DNA of 64,000 nucleotides from Taeniopygia guttata (Eukaryota; Chordata; Aves; Passeriformes; Estrildidae). Of the stretch, positions 1 to 9,822 are shown piece after piece. A model generated the notes under the pieces. The model did no database searches. It had not been told where the DNA came from and was given only the letters and a program-made list of their open reading frames with translations. Position numbers and translations under genes: made by a program. The stretch covers positions 60,048,001 through 60,112,000 of the forward strand of contig NC_133030.1 of assembly GCF_048771995.1 (NCBI RefSeq). Direction: 5' to 3'. How positions within the stretch are numbered: position 1 is the stretch's first letter; every line of letters starts with the position of its first letter.

Positions 1-1069
1 TCACAAAGACGGCTGAGTCACCTCTCCGCACCCTGAACAGCGTCTCAATCCTGAAGCTTTCTTCACCATTGGTCACCTTGAATTGGCAGGAGCGTGCGGA
101 GGGCAGCAGCGTTAAATGCCAGTTGTGTGACTGAGGGAAAGCTGGCCACATTGTTTTCACCAGTTGCCGGAACCAGCGGGCAGTCTTCTGCACGTCCAGG
201 TAGGAGTCGGTGCACAGGGTGTCTAGGAGGCTGGGTTCCTGATTGCTCCTCAGCTCCTCCTCGGGGTTGTGCAGGAAGCACAGCATGTTCTCACCCAGCT
301 GCTGCCCCGTGCAGGTGCACTCCAGCTGCACGCGGACACGGAAGTTCCTCACGTGCCTCTGCCTCGCGCTGTCCAGCTCCAGGTGGAAGCTGTGGCCTCG
401 GGGAGGAGTCATGGGTACGAGCACACGGTACACGACATCCTGCTCACGGGGACTCCAACCTTCAAAGGCACTGCCAACTCCGATGGCTCGGTGCAGGACT
501 GGGTAGAAACTGAAAGACAAGACATGCGCAAAGTAAAATGTATAATTGTCCATCAGGTCAGTTACCCACCCACAGCCTCTCTGCAGGTCCTGTGCAGGCC
601 ACTGTATGCGCTCCATTATATCTTGTCCAACACGATCGTCAACATCGTTGTCTTCTTCTTGGACTACATTTTCAACATCACTGTCGTTGTTTTCTGCAAG
701 TGCAGCCCCATTGACAACATCATTTCCATCACTGTCATCTTCATTTCCAGCAACATCGCCAACTTCCTCTTCATTTGCACCATGGTTTTCTTCTTCATTC
801 TGCTCTCTCCTCGGGCTGCTTTTCCACCCAATAATCCACAGGACCAAGACCAGGGCCAGGAGCACAGCAACAGCTAAGAGCTGCAAGTGTTGCATCTTCT
901 TCTGGGAGAGCTGCTCCACCTCCTGCTCCAGCCGGAGCATCTCCCATTCCAGGTACTTTGCACGCGCTTCCATGCGCCAACGTGTTTCCTCATCCAAAGC
1001 ATCACCCACGGGCGGCGGGTACTGGATGAGACGTTGCAAGAGCGCGAACAGCGACACGAGTGGATCCAT
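1..1069 (-). CDS. ITPRIPL1: ITPRIPL1-like protein, copy 1 (3' end outside window)
   Basis: Coding exon of an inositol 1,4,5-trisphosphate receptor-interacting protein-like 1 paralog (ITPRIP family, Mab-21 fold). The start codon is at 1069, directly after a splice acceptor (exon begins ACC ATG). About 356 codons are visible and the C-terminal third lies outside the window. The reading frame is open throughout the visible part. It begins MDPLVSLF, like copy 5, whereas copies 2-4 have MDPVVSLF. One visible change against the other copies replaces a His of the HHPEEE stretch with Asn. The 304-bp intron 1073-1376 separates it from the non-coding first exon. Whether the full gene is intact cannot be judged here. 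Confidence 0.85.
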   Translation of the reverse strand, partial: MDPLVSLFALLQRLIQYPPPVGDALDEETRWRMEARAKYLEWEMLRLEQEVEQLSQKKMQHLQLLAVAVLLALVLVLWIIGWKSSPRREQNEEENHGANEEEVGDVAGNEDDSDGNDVVNGAALAENNDSDVENVVQEEDNDVDDRVGQDIMERIQWPAQDLQRGCGWVTDLMDNYTFYFAHVLSFSFYPVLHRAIGVGSAFEGWSPREQDVVYRVLVPMTPPRGHSFHLELDSARQRHVRNFRVRVQLECTCTGQQLGENMLCFLHNPEEELRSNQEPSLLDTLCTDSYLDVQKTARWFRQLVKTMWPAFPQSHNWHLTLLPSARSCQFKVTNGEESFRIETLFRVRRGDSAVFV

Positions 1070-1376
1070 GGTCTGCAGGAGGAGGGAGAGAAGGCCTTGA
1101 GTGGGGAAGGGAGGGCGGGAACTACTGGTTGCTGCAGGGAGGACAGGATGCTCAGGGTTCTGGGCGCAGGAAGGACAGGGCCCCAGACAGCTGGCAGGCA
1201 GCAAGGGCTATCCCAGTGCCCCTGGAGCTGCAGCAGCAGCAGCAGCCCTGTGGCCTGCCCAAGGCTCTCCCATGAGGGGCTGTCCCTGCAGGCAGGGGGA
1301 GAAGCCAGCCCCGGTTGCAGCGTTTCTGCCCCAGCCCTTGTCCCCAGCCCAGCCTCCGCGCCGCGTGTGTACTCAC

Positions 1377-1547
1377 CGCTTGCCCAAGCAATAGAGGGCC
1401 AGCGTTGACCTGCAGGGGCCTTATATTGCTTCCCCCTCTGTGACACGTCCTCTGTGATGTCACAGGTGTCAGAGCGCATCACAGCCCAGCCAACCCCACC
1501 CTTTGTGACCTCAGCCAGCTCCTCCCTCAGGAACTCAGAAAGGCCCT
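1377..1547 (-). promoter_or_regulatory. ITPRIPL1 copy 1 promoter and short exon 1
   Basis: Minus strand. The donor is AGCG/GTGAGT at 1376/1377. A TATA box (plus-strand TTATATT, 1420-1426) lies about 25-45 bp upstream of the donor-proximal exon, so exon 1 should be only 20-30 nt. A CRE-like TGATGTCA is at 1455-1462 inside a palindromic TGTGATGTCACA. R1 alone has TATATT; the other units have TTTTATT at the same place. Confidence 0.6.
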
Positions 1548-1637
1548 GGTGCACTGCTTAAGGCTGCTTTTGAGTGAAGCTTCTTCAAATAACTCCCATT
1601 GTTCTCTCTTTTGGATTTATTTTCATCTGCCTTCCAC

Positions 1638-2010
1638 TCACAATCTCATAGATATCCCTGTTGGAAGGCGCCCTTGAGGATCATTGAGTCTAAGCTTTGA
1701 CTCCTCACGGGTTGAGCTACACTCAAATCTCAGAATCAGAGTGGTTGAAAAAGTCCCTGAAGATCCCACAGTGTGACCGCGAACCTAACACTGCCTACTC
1801 CTTTAAGAAATGGAGTCCTCAAATATTCCATGCCTTTTCAATCCCTCCAAGAGTGGGGACTCAGCTATTTCCCTAGGCAGACACTTTCCACACTTGACAG
1901 TACTTTTGATGAAAGCAGTTTTTCTAAGATCCAATCTAAATATCTATATCTGATGCAACGTGAGGTCATTTTCCTTGTTCTTATTGCTTGTTTCCTTGTG
2001 TCACTGGACA
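1638..2010 (-). mobile_element. CR1 LINE 3'-end fragments, antisense (R2)
   Basis: Reads on the plus strand like the reverse complement of the avian CR1 3' region: TTGGAAGGCGCCCTTGAGGA, ATCATTGAGTC, then AATCTCAGAATCAGAGTGG, CTCCAAGAGTGGGGACTC and TTGCTTGTTTCCTTGTGTCA. There appear to be two pieces, about 1638-1727 and 1728-2010, the second opening like a fresh CR1 end. It is old and well diverged. A long plus-strand frame through it is an antisense artefact. Confidence 0.75.
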
Positions 2011-2845
2011 AGTGGGATGTTCAGACATGCCCATTGTTAGCCAAAGATTTTGTCAACAGTTCATGTTTAAGAAATCACTCTGGCCCGCAAGTTCTAAAGA
2101 TCAAATCTATTTATGAAATGAATTATTTATTAAACAAACAAGAGATAATAGATGAAAGATCTCGGAGTTACTTACTACTCAGTATAAAACTAAAAGGAAC
2201 TAGAAGTAGATTAAACCATAACAAACAATGTACAACATGGAGGTATCTATATTAAAGCTTGTCAAAGAAACAGGAGTCAAATCTTACACACCACAGTGAT
2301 GATGATGATGATTATTTGGATGTCTTTCACTTAACCTCCTCAGCAGTAATTGGAAAACAAATGTCCTTGTCCACAAGAGAAACACTGCACATTTCCAGAG
2401 AAATGTATAGAAAATTTCTTCTGTGTTAAAGTTTGGTATGGCTTTTTAGAGTTATAAAGTGAGGTGCCTGTCAGTCAGAAATCCAGCTTGTCTTTCCAGA
2501 TCTCACTTTAACAGGAAGATGTTTCTTGGCAGCTGGGAGATGCCAGCCCACTGTTAGCCCCACAGTGCCAAAAGAAGTCACTGCAAGTCTGTTATTCCTG
2601 TTTGAATTACCTGTCCAGGTAACAAACCACAGATCAGCTCTTGAGCAGAATGAGATGCCCTGCCACACCTGGGAGAATAAATCAATCCCCACCCGGCTAC
2701 AGCCTCCCTTCAGGGAGCTGTAGGGAACTGTAAGGTGCCTCTGAGGTGCTTTTTCTCTCTGCTAAGCACCCCCACTATTGCAGCGGGCAGTGTTCTGAGT
2801 GCCATGACCTTTCTGAAGAAGCCTCTCAAAACACCTCGCCGTCTG
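2011..2845. other. No gene seen; unit spacer
   Basis: Between the antisense CR1 and the LTR-like segment. It holds a GATGATGATGATGAT microsatellite near 2297 and otherwise nothing I recognise. Copies lie at the matching places in R3-R5. Confidence 0.5.
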
Positions 2846-3252
2846 TGCTCACACCGGGTGATTTCAGCTCTTTTATGATCCGGGCGACGCAGAAGAAGAG
2901 ACGGGGTCTTTGTGGGGAGTTCCAAGGTGAGCCTTTATTGAGCTTCTTCCTTGAGATGGTCCAGGGATGCAGAGCCACTCAGGCTGGGAAAGCAGGGATT
3001 TACACAGGGATCTTGAGGGGCGGGACAGAACACTAGGGCCAACGGGATGAGGGCACAGGGGTGGAGTGAGGGGGAAGGGCCAATGGGATACATTAAATCT
3101 GCATGTCACAACAAGGCGTGCTGGGAGAAGCCTTTATCCTCAACCTAAGTGGGTATGGCTTGAGAGGTTTTCCCTCCAGGGGAGTGCTGTGGATTCTTTC
3201 CCTCTTGGCCCACCAGCCTCCACACCCCACTTCCCTCAGCCCTTCTTCATCA
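2846..3252 (-). mobile_element. LTR-like fossil (endogenous retrovirus), R2
   Basis: On the minus strand about 400 bp resemble a solo LTR. They include a promoter-like stretch with a CCAAT-type ATTGGCCC, then TGTGTAAATCCC, then a polyadenylation signal CAATAAAGGCTCACC (plus 2933-2940) followed by a GC-rich U5-like tail. No internal coding region was found beside it. Family uncertain; it predates the array because every unit has it. Copies: 14269-14675, 25683-26089, 37106-37511. Confidence 0.4.
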
Positions 3253-3339
3253 GACTTGTGCTCTTATAGAAGTGTTTCTAATAAAAAGGACTAGCAGTTG
3301 TGGACATCAATGCCCTTCAAACTACATGCTCAGGGGCCC

Positions 3340-3660
3340 TTATTAATTAGTTCCTGAGCTTGCTCTCCTACAACCCTTGGGAGTAGCTCTGCGGACAGTT
3401 TTTTCCATACCACCTAAGATTTTTTTACTCAAGCACTTCTTGATTACTGTGGCCAAGACAGCATCAATCACCACTTCACCCACAAGAACATCTCTACAGA
3501 CAAACTCCAGGTCTAGGAGGGCACTTTTCCTAGTTGGCTCCCACAGTACCCATGTCAAAAAGCTACTTTCAGTGTGTACTTCCAGAATTTTCTGGGCTTG
3601 TTCAGCTCTTCCCTATGATGTCTCCATTTGCAGCTAAGAAGTTGGGGTGCACCATGAGTA
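3340..3660 (-). mobile_element. CR1 LINE ORF2 endonuclease-end fragment (R2)
   Basis: Minus-strand translation contains FLTWVLWEPTRKSALLDL and VLVGEVV. This matches the conserved end of the CR1 ORF2 endonuclease domain (pattern FLxQVxxEPTRxxALLDLxxxNxxxLVGxV). Only this short piece remains; it is not joined to a reverse transcriptase region. Confidence 0.65.
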
Positions 3661-4139
3661 TGACTTTGTGTGACTGATCAAGAGATTTCCTTTCATTCCT
3701 TAGAGCATTATCCACCAGTGTCATCATCCTGGCTCAGTGATCCCTTAGAGACTGAGTGAAGCTCACAGAGGGAATAGATTGTCTCAGAAAAGGGATGGCA
3801 GACAGTGTCCAAGTGTGCTTTTACTCTAGAGGAAAGGTGTGGCAGCAATTCCCCCTGCTGATTGAGCAGTGCCTCCTCCATGTCCTGCATGCTCAGGTCT
3901 GTGTCAGATTTTCCCCAGGCGTTGTCTAAGGATGGGTAGCTCCTCCATACAGACCCCAGTGAACACAAGGAGGAATATTAGCGATGCCTCTTGCACGGTT
4001 CCTGACCAGCTGCAGCTGCCAGCAAGAATTTCTGGGTCCATCTAAAATGGTCACCCTGGCTGTGACAGTATTAGAGGAAAGGGGGATGAAAGGCATCTTC
4101 GTAGCCGCTGTAGTGTGACGACCCATCCTTAAGGGAAAG
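3661..4139 (-). other. Unrecognised segment with short minus-strand frames
   Basis: Two overlapping minus-strand frames (3708-3968, 86 codons; 3926-4126, 66 codons) are kept in all four units. They match no family I know, lack a credible promoter and sit between transposon fragments. Probably unrecognised repeat debris. Copies: 15130-15548, 26545-26963, 37967-38385. Confidence 0.35.
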
Positions 4140-4960
4140 GAAGCACTGAAGATTTGTGATCAAAATGAATAACAAAAGTCAGGGAGTCCACAATCAGAAA
4201 ACTTTATTACCTAACTACACACTGGGCTTGGAAATCAATGTGTTAGTCCCCTGACATGAGCACAAGGCAGTGGGTTTGGGATAAAGGGGTAGGGTTAAAG
4301 GGAAGAGAAGAAAAAGAGGGAGAGATGAATTAAAGGAAGAGAGAAAGAAAAAGACAAAGAAGAAAAGAGAGACAAAAAAAGAACACCCGTCCTGGTTCCA
4401 GTGTTGATCCAGTTAATGGAATGTCAATCCTGGCTGCAGTGCCAATCCCGGCAATAATGCTGAGTTCAGCATCAGTCCAGCTGTGCTGGTCTGGTCTATG
4501 AGATGTCCAGGGTCCTGAGGGCACTTTCCAGGCTTGGGGGTTACCTTTTTATCGACAGGTTCTCTACCCTAAACACAGGTTTCCCACTTTCTATGTCAAT
4601 TAATTACCATGTACAGTCTTTTCTTTCAGGCCTTCCTGCACAGGGGTCAGAGGGCTTTGGTGTTTTTTGAGGGCCTTAATCCTACTCTATAGTCCACGCC
4701 CTCTTCTTGGCCTTATTCTTGTGCTTATGCTGTACTGTGCTGTGGCTCTTTCTCACAGAAAAGTGCTGCCCTATTTCCTCCTGGCCCCCCTTCTCCAGCC
4801 ATATATTGGTCTTTCTCACAGCATTTTAATGCCAGCAGTCCTTGGCTATTACCAGCAGTTCCTGGTTGGCTCCACTGCCATACAGTTATCAATATTAGAG
4901 ACTCACTCATTGGTCCCTTATATTCTGAGAATCAAGAGCTCAAAAGGTCTCACTTTGGAC
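4140..4960 (-). mobile_element. Possible LTR-like segment with TATA and poly(A) signal
   Basis: On the minus strand a TATA-like GATAAAAAGG (plus about 4540-4552) is followed about 340 bp later by GGTAATAAAG (plus 4203-4208). This spacing and order suit a retroviral LTR, but no ends could be fixed and the family is unknown. A purine-rich tract lies at 4305-4380. The poly(A) signals of the copies are at 15625, 27040 and 38462. Confidence 0.25.
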
Positions 4961-5519
4961 ACTTTACAGTTGTCCCAGAGTGGGATTTAGTCATAGTAAT
5001 GTTCCATCATTGAGGTCTTTTCTCTGTAACTTTGTTTGAAGGTTTGTCAACAAGAATATTATTCCGCTTGGGTTCTTAGTCAAAAAAAGTCAGCAAAGAA
5101 AAATAAATCAGCAAAGAAAAATAATTTTCCAAGCCTGTTCATTAAAAAAAAAAAAAAAAAAAATTGTACTAGTTAGACACCTGTTAGTTCCTGGGAACAA
5201 ATTATGTTTCTGATACATTCAAAAGGAGCTTAATATGAATGGAGTTTGTCAAGGCTTAGGCCTAATGAGGATTTCTCAGATTGTAGCGCAGACAGGGGCA
5301 AGGGGAGTCCATCACCACAGTCCACCCTGCAATGGAAGTCAGCTTCTCTGGGCCTCCACACGGTAGTCATCTCTGGATGCTGTGCTGGGGAGAATGCCAA
5401 GACAACACTGTTATGGACAGGCTTACAACAAAAACTTCAAAGTAACAAAAAAAAAAAAAAAAAAGCAGGCCAGTTAATTAAAAACAAATAAGGCTGTTTA
5501 GTACAGACAGAACAACTGG
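4961..5519. other. No gene seen; two A-rich homopolymers
   Basis: Contains poly(A) runs at about 5144-5163 and 5449-5464 whose lengths vary between units (the first is longest in R5, about 26 bases). No coding or RNA gene recognised. Confidence 0.5.
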
Positions 5520-5880
5520 AAGCCAAAGCCTCCGGCTAGTCCGGAGACTGTTTCAACAATTTAGTAATTGTACACCTGGGGGTGTTTCCAAGGATACCAG
5601 CTCCAAGCAAAGATCTGGGTGCCACACACCCCAGGCCTTTTAAAGTGTCCCTCTTCTTCCCTTCTTGGGGCGCTCGGGATCCGTGCTGTGATCGGTTTCT
5701 TTTTCTGTTGCTGATTGGCCCATAAGCTGGTGCAATCATTTTGAGATTCTTGCTTCTTATTGGCTGGTCTCTCCTCCAGTCTTAATCCAAGCTGTGGCTG
5801 TGTTCTACGATGTTATACTTCTAGAAGCTTCTCTGCCCCCCCTCCACAAAGATTGGCATTTCCTCCCTGGTTCCAGTTCC
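5520..5880 (-). promoter_or_regulatory. LTR-like or promoter-like segment, R2
   Basis: Minus strand carries GCCAATAAG and GGCCAATCAG (two CCAAT boxes), then TTTAAAAGGCC about 90 bp downstream, then a CTCCGG...CCGGAG inverted repeat near 5530-5545. The order suits a Pol II promoter, most likely a retroviral LTR fossil. No gene of its own is visible downstream. Copies: 16939-17297, 28353-28712, 39782-40142. Confidence 0.3.
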
Positions 5881-6244
5881 CTTTTAGGTGTACACAACAG
5901 TATTGAGATCTAATACAACTAATCACCTTACTTTGTAGCCACAACATCCAACCCTGCACCACACCCAGTTAACTACATAGCCAATTATAACTTGTTCCTT
6001 GTATCAACAACAACCCTTTTTATACATACGTTGTTAACAACATTGCCCAAAAGTTTAAATTTTATTTTTTTGTTCTATGAACAACACTGTTGCTGCTGCT
6101 GATGGCAGAGTGCTGCTGCGCAGAAGCTTTTTATCTTCTCTTTCTGTATCCCACATTCTCCTCTCTTTCCCTCGGGGATGTGAGGTGGTTTTCTGCTACT
6201 GCCTGTGAAGCCCACAAGCACAGCTGTACGCATGATCACCTCTT
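5881..6244 (-). other. 3' flank of the truncated ITPRIPL1 paralog
   Basis: The right half (about 6090-6240) aligns by eye with the ITPRIPL1 3' flank (GAGGTGGTTTTCTGCTACTG, CCACAAGCACAGCTGT). A minus-strand AATAAA lies near 6059-6070. The left half is AT-rich and unrecognised. Confidence 0.5.
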
Positions 6245-6672
6245 TCAGCAGCCAGTGAGCAGCACACTTGCGAGCTGACGCCGAAGATCCTGGTACTCGC
6301 TCATCGCCTGAGAGTGGGCAGCTGGACACCGTGCCAGCTGATGGAAGAGATTGGGTGGCTCAGCTGCTGCAATGTCCAGGGGCAAGCTAATCTCCTGAGG
6401 CAATCTCTTGTTGCCTATGATAAAGGGGTTAAGGCATTTCTCCTCCAGAGAGCAGCGCAGGTCACACTGATATCTCGCAGGCGCCGCAAGAAATCCCTCC
6501 TGCGGCATTGTGACACGGGGAGACTGTTCAGGAGGTGCATGACGATGGTCTTCAGGGTGTAGGTGGAAAAGCCTGTGCCCAGCAGAAGGCGGCAGAAAAG
6601 CTGCAGACATCTCAGGTTGACCAACATCTCTTGCAGCCTGCAACTCACCTCAGAGCAGTCAAAGAGTGTCAA
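6245..6672 (-). pseudogene. Truncated ITPRIPL1 paralog fragment, R2 (frameshifted)
   Basis: Homologous to the last third of ITPRIPL1 (from about residue 393): RCLQLFCRLL, YTLKTIVMHLLNSL, HFIIGNKRLPQEISLPLD and NLFHQLARCPAAHSQAM match the LKCLQFF...AAHAQAM part of the array genes at moderate identity. It is therefore a separate, older paralog and not a recent copy. The N-terminal two thirds are absent, and no ATG stands at the start of homology. A one-base deletion near 6461 splits the frame in two. The 3' flank (6090-6240) is also related to the ITPRIPL1 3' flank, so it arose by DNA duplication and not by retrocopying. Confidence 0.8.
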
Positions 6673-6944
6673 TAAGGACTGGAGGGATCACAGCCTTTTC
6701 TGGAGGCAGCTCCAACCTTGGCAGAAATAAACCAACCTACAACCCCCTGGCATGAGGCTTTCCCACTACCACTGGTCCCACCAAAGCCAATTCTCCTGTC
6801 CCGAGGCTGAAGGTAGAAGTGAAGATGAGGAGAGCAAAGAGAAAAGCAGCTGCATAAGTTCGAGCACTAGAGTGAAGTTTCTATTAATGACTTTATGAGA
6901 TGACATTACCAAATAATCCTTGGGTTAAAACTGGCTCCCCATCG

Positions 6945-7462
6945 CAGTAGTATGGACTTGTTTAGGTTGAAAAAGATCTCTAAGATTGTAGAGAGTCCAC
7001 CCACAAACATGACACTGACAAGTCGACCTTGAAACCATGTCCCCACGTGCCACATCCACACATTCCATAAGAGTCTCCAGACATGACAATATCATGAATT
7101 CCACGGGCAGCCATGACAACCCTTAACAACCTTTTCAGAGGAGAAATTTGTCCTTAATACCCAATCTAAGCCCCCCCCCCGACAGAAGTTGAGGCCATTT
7201 CCTCTTGTCCTCTCCCTTGTTTCCTGGGAGCAGAGCCTGACCCCCACCTGGGCTGTGGCTCCACACTTCTCTCAGGGAGTTGTAGAGAACAAGAAAGCCC
7301 CCCTGAGCCTCCTCTTCTCCATTCTCAGCCCCTCCAGCTCCCTCAGCTGCTCCTCATCAGACTTGATCACCAGACCCTTTCCTGTGCTCAGGCCTTTGCC
7401 ACCACTGCTTTGGGACCTGTTGCAGCATTCCACACTCCACACAGGCATCTTTTTATCTAACC
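6945..7462 (-). mobile_element. CR1 LINE 3' region, antisense (R2)
   Basis: Clear reverse complement of the avian CR1 3' region in long order: GGTTGAAAAAGATCTCTAAG, CCTTGAAACCATGTCC, CACATCCACACATTCC, CCACGGGCAGCC, AGGAGAAATTTGTCCTTAAT, GAGGCCATTTCCTCTTGTCC, AGGGAGTTGTAGAGAACAAG, TCCCTCAGCTGCTCCTCATC. A poly-C run of variable length sits at 7171-7180. Confidence 0.88.
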
Positions 7463-8149
7463 CTTTCTTGCTCTGAGTGAAAGATGAACCCCTTTTCTTT
7501 GCAGTGACCTAACTTGCAGTCTGATTGCTGGCTCTGCTTGTTTACTTCCCTTTTGCATCACCCTCACAAAAGAAAAAGTCATCATCCTAAAGAAACTGCT
7601 GGTAGAGGGGAGTAGAGAAATTCAGCAAGTACTTTGTGAGCAATTCCCATCCTTTATTCATCAGTGCGTATGATTTGGGCTAGCCAAACAATTGGAAACG
7701 GTTGTTTCCCTTTTCCCCTGCTCAGGGTGCTTTAACAAGGGAAGACTGATGTTCTGGAGAGGGGAAGTACATCCGCAGCCATTCACTTGTTATGATTCTC
7801 CAGGGCCAGAGTGGAATACATAAACCTCTGGCTCCAGCTAGAGGCCACTCACGGCTGGGTTTCTAAGCAGAACAGATCTCTCTTTATGAAGTATCACTCT
7901 GCTCCGTTAAGGTGTGTGGTACAATAGGCCCAATATCTCATAGGGAACCAGAAACAAGAGAATAGAGAAATTGATGCTTCCCGGGAAGTGGCTGAACATT
8001 GCTCGTCTATGAGAAGTAGAGAATAAATGTTTTTTCTCCTTTACTTTTGCATGCACAAACTCAATTTTTTCACTGTATTTAACAGCCTTATCTCAACTGA
8101 CTACTTGTTTTCCATTTTATGTTCTCTCCGCTGTCGCACTAGGAAAGGG
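7463..8149. other. No gene seen; unit spacer
   Basis: Between antisense and sense CR1 fragments. A minus-strand AATAAA (GATGAATAAAGGATGG, plus about 7650-7660) sits downstream of nothing recognisable. No reading frame or RNA gene supported. Confidence 0.45.
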
Positions 8150-9680
8150 AGTGTGATGGAGTGGCTTAGTGACCACCTGGCATTCAGCCAAGGTGAACCC
8201 ACTACACCCATTTTAAAAAAGGCTAGAAAGGATCACTCTGGAAATGACCAACCCATCAGCCTCATGTCAGTGCCTCGGAAGACCACGGAACACATCCTCC
8301 TTGAAGGTATGCTAAGGCACATGGAGAACAGGGAGGTGATTTGGGACAGCCGAGGGGGAGTCTTGCCTGACCTACCCAGAGGCCTTCAATGATGGATCGA
8401 GTACATGAAGGGACAAGGGCAAGGCTACAGGTGTCATTTATCTGGACTACCGTAAAGCCTTTGACATGATCCCCAAAACATTCTCCCTAAATTTGAGAGA
8501 GATGGATTTGGTGCCTGGACTGTTGGATGGGTAAGAAATTGCATGCATGGTGCTTCCAGAGATCAACAGCTAAGAGTCAGGATGGGCCTCAAAGTTCTGT
8601 TCTCTGAGCAATGTCTATTAATATCTTCATTAATCCTGTAAACAGAGGTATCCTCAGCAGGTTTGCTGATGTCACCAAGCAGCAGCTGACACACCTGAAG
8701 AAAGGAATGACTACTAAAGAGATGTGATGTGCTTGAGGAGTGGAACCATAGCAGTCTCATGTGGTTTAAAAAGATCAAGTATGAGGTGCTGCACCTGAGT
8801 CAGGGTAGGTCTCAGGATACATGCAGGCACAGTCTGGCCCCAGGATGCCAAGAGGATGGGAGCTCCTGCCTGTGTGTGCCCTGTCAGCCTGTTGTGTAGG
8901 CCCCAAGGCAGCCAGGCTGTTCCTACACCACTGTGTCCCTCGCTCTCTGTGCCCGGCACCTGCGGCCCTGCTGCCCTGCTCCCGGAGCCCTGTCCCCGGG
9001 CAGAGCCGTTCCCTGCCCGGGCACTGCCCCTTGAGGTGCTCCCTGCTGCGGCCTGGGCTGGCCCCAGAGCAGGGTCCCCCTGCGGGTGGCCCCGGGCGGG
9101 CCGCGTGTCCCCGGCCGGCTGTGCCCGGGCAGCTGCCTCAGCCGTGAGGGCTGCAGAGCTGCGGGAGCCCACGGCTCTCTGCCGGCCGCGCTCCAGAGCT
9201 CCCAGCTCCAGCTGGCAGGGCCTCAGCGCCCGCCCTGTGCCCTCCCGCAGGGACAGGCAGGCCAGGCCCTGCTTGCTGCCCTCACGGCGGCATTCCTGGC
9301 CCCTGCGCTCTCCAAGGGCTTCTCCGGGGGCACCCTCCTGTGGCCTTTGGGTCCCTGCACGGGAGCCGTGAGAGACCGGCACAGGGGCTGTTGGCAAGGG
9401 CCTGGAGGGACAGCGCCAGGGCCAGTGGCTTCCCACTGACAGAGGGCAGCCTTAGGCTGGAGCTGTGCAAGGACTTCTGCTCTCTGAGGCTGCTGAGCCT
9501 CTGGCCCACGCTGCCCACAGGAGCTGTGGCTGCCCCATCCCTGGCTGTGTTCCAGGCCAGCTTGGATGGGCCTTGGAGCAACCTGGCCTAGCGGAAGGTG
9601 TCCCTGCCCTTGGCAGCAGGGCTGGGACAAGACAATTTCTAAGCACCCTTCCAAGCCAAGGCATTCTGGGATTCTGTGAT
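8150..9680 (+). mobile_element. CR1 LINE, sense: ORF2 RT remnant plus 3' end (R2)
   Basis: The left part translates, in broken frames, to CR1 reverse transcriptase motifs: NDQPISLMSVPRKTTEHILL, HMENREVIWDS, VIYLDYRKAFDMIPK, and LEEWNHSSLMWFKK...EVLHL. The right end (about 9510-9680) is the CR1 3' region: GCTGTGGCTGCCCCATCCCT, GGCCAGCTTGGATGGGCCTT, GGAGCAACCTGGCCTAG, ending ATTCTGGGATTCTGTGAT. A GC-rich block (about 8850-9480) lies between and is not typical CR1. Confidence 0.85.
8850..9480. other. GC-rich, CpG-containing block inside CR1
   Basis: Strikingly GC-rich (CCCCGGGCGGGCCGCGTG-type sequence) in a moderate-GC unit, with CpG still present. Both strands are open for over 200 codons because stops are rare at this composition. 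I found no domain and treat it as non-coding. Copies: 20266-20896, 31681-32311, 43131-43761. Confidence 0.6.
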
Positions 9681-9822
9681 CAGAGGGGCTGGGGGTGGCT
9701 TGGCTTAATTTCGGCTAGAGATAATTCACCGCTCTGAGTTTGGTTGAGTTCAAGGAGTCATGTTCATGAGCCCAGATTCACAGCCCGTGACATTTACCAC
9801 TACTATAAGCCTGGCTGAGATC

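Larger units (their letters stand above)
1..1547. repeat. Tandem array unit R1 (right end only)
   Basis: Right-hand end of an 11.4-kb unit that matches R2-R5 nearly base for base. It is cut by the window edge, so the array continues to the left. It contains the 5' two thirds of an ITPRIPL1-like gene plus its intron, short first exon and promoter. From position 63 to 1069 its spacing to R2 is constant (11423), so there is no net indel between these two copies here. Confidence 0.95.

Noticed and set aside
3708-4126. Short minus-strand frames as a possible gene
   Set aside because: No family resemblance, no promoter, placed between transposon fragments; listed only as an unrecognised segment.
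6760-6870. Hydrophobic minus-strand stretch resembling a signal peptide upstream of the truncated paralog
   Set aside because: Short, without a start codon in context or a splice link to the paralog; not enough to call an exon.
8714-9436. 240-codon minus-strand frame, kept in all four units (20130, 31545, 42995)
   Set aside because: It lies in GC-rich DNA within CR1 remnants, overlaps equally long frames on the other strand, has no domain, and its conservation is explained by recent unit duplication.
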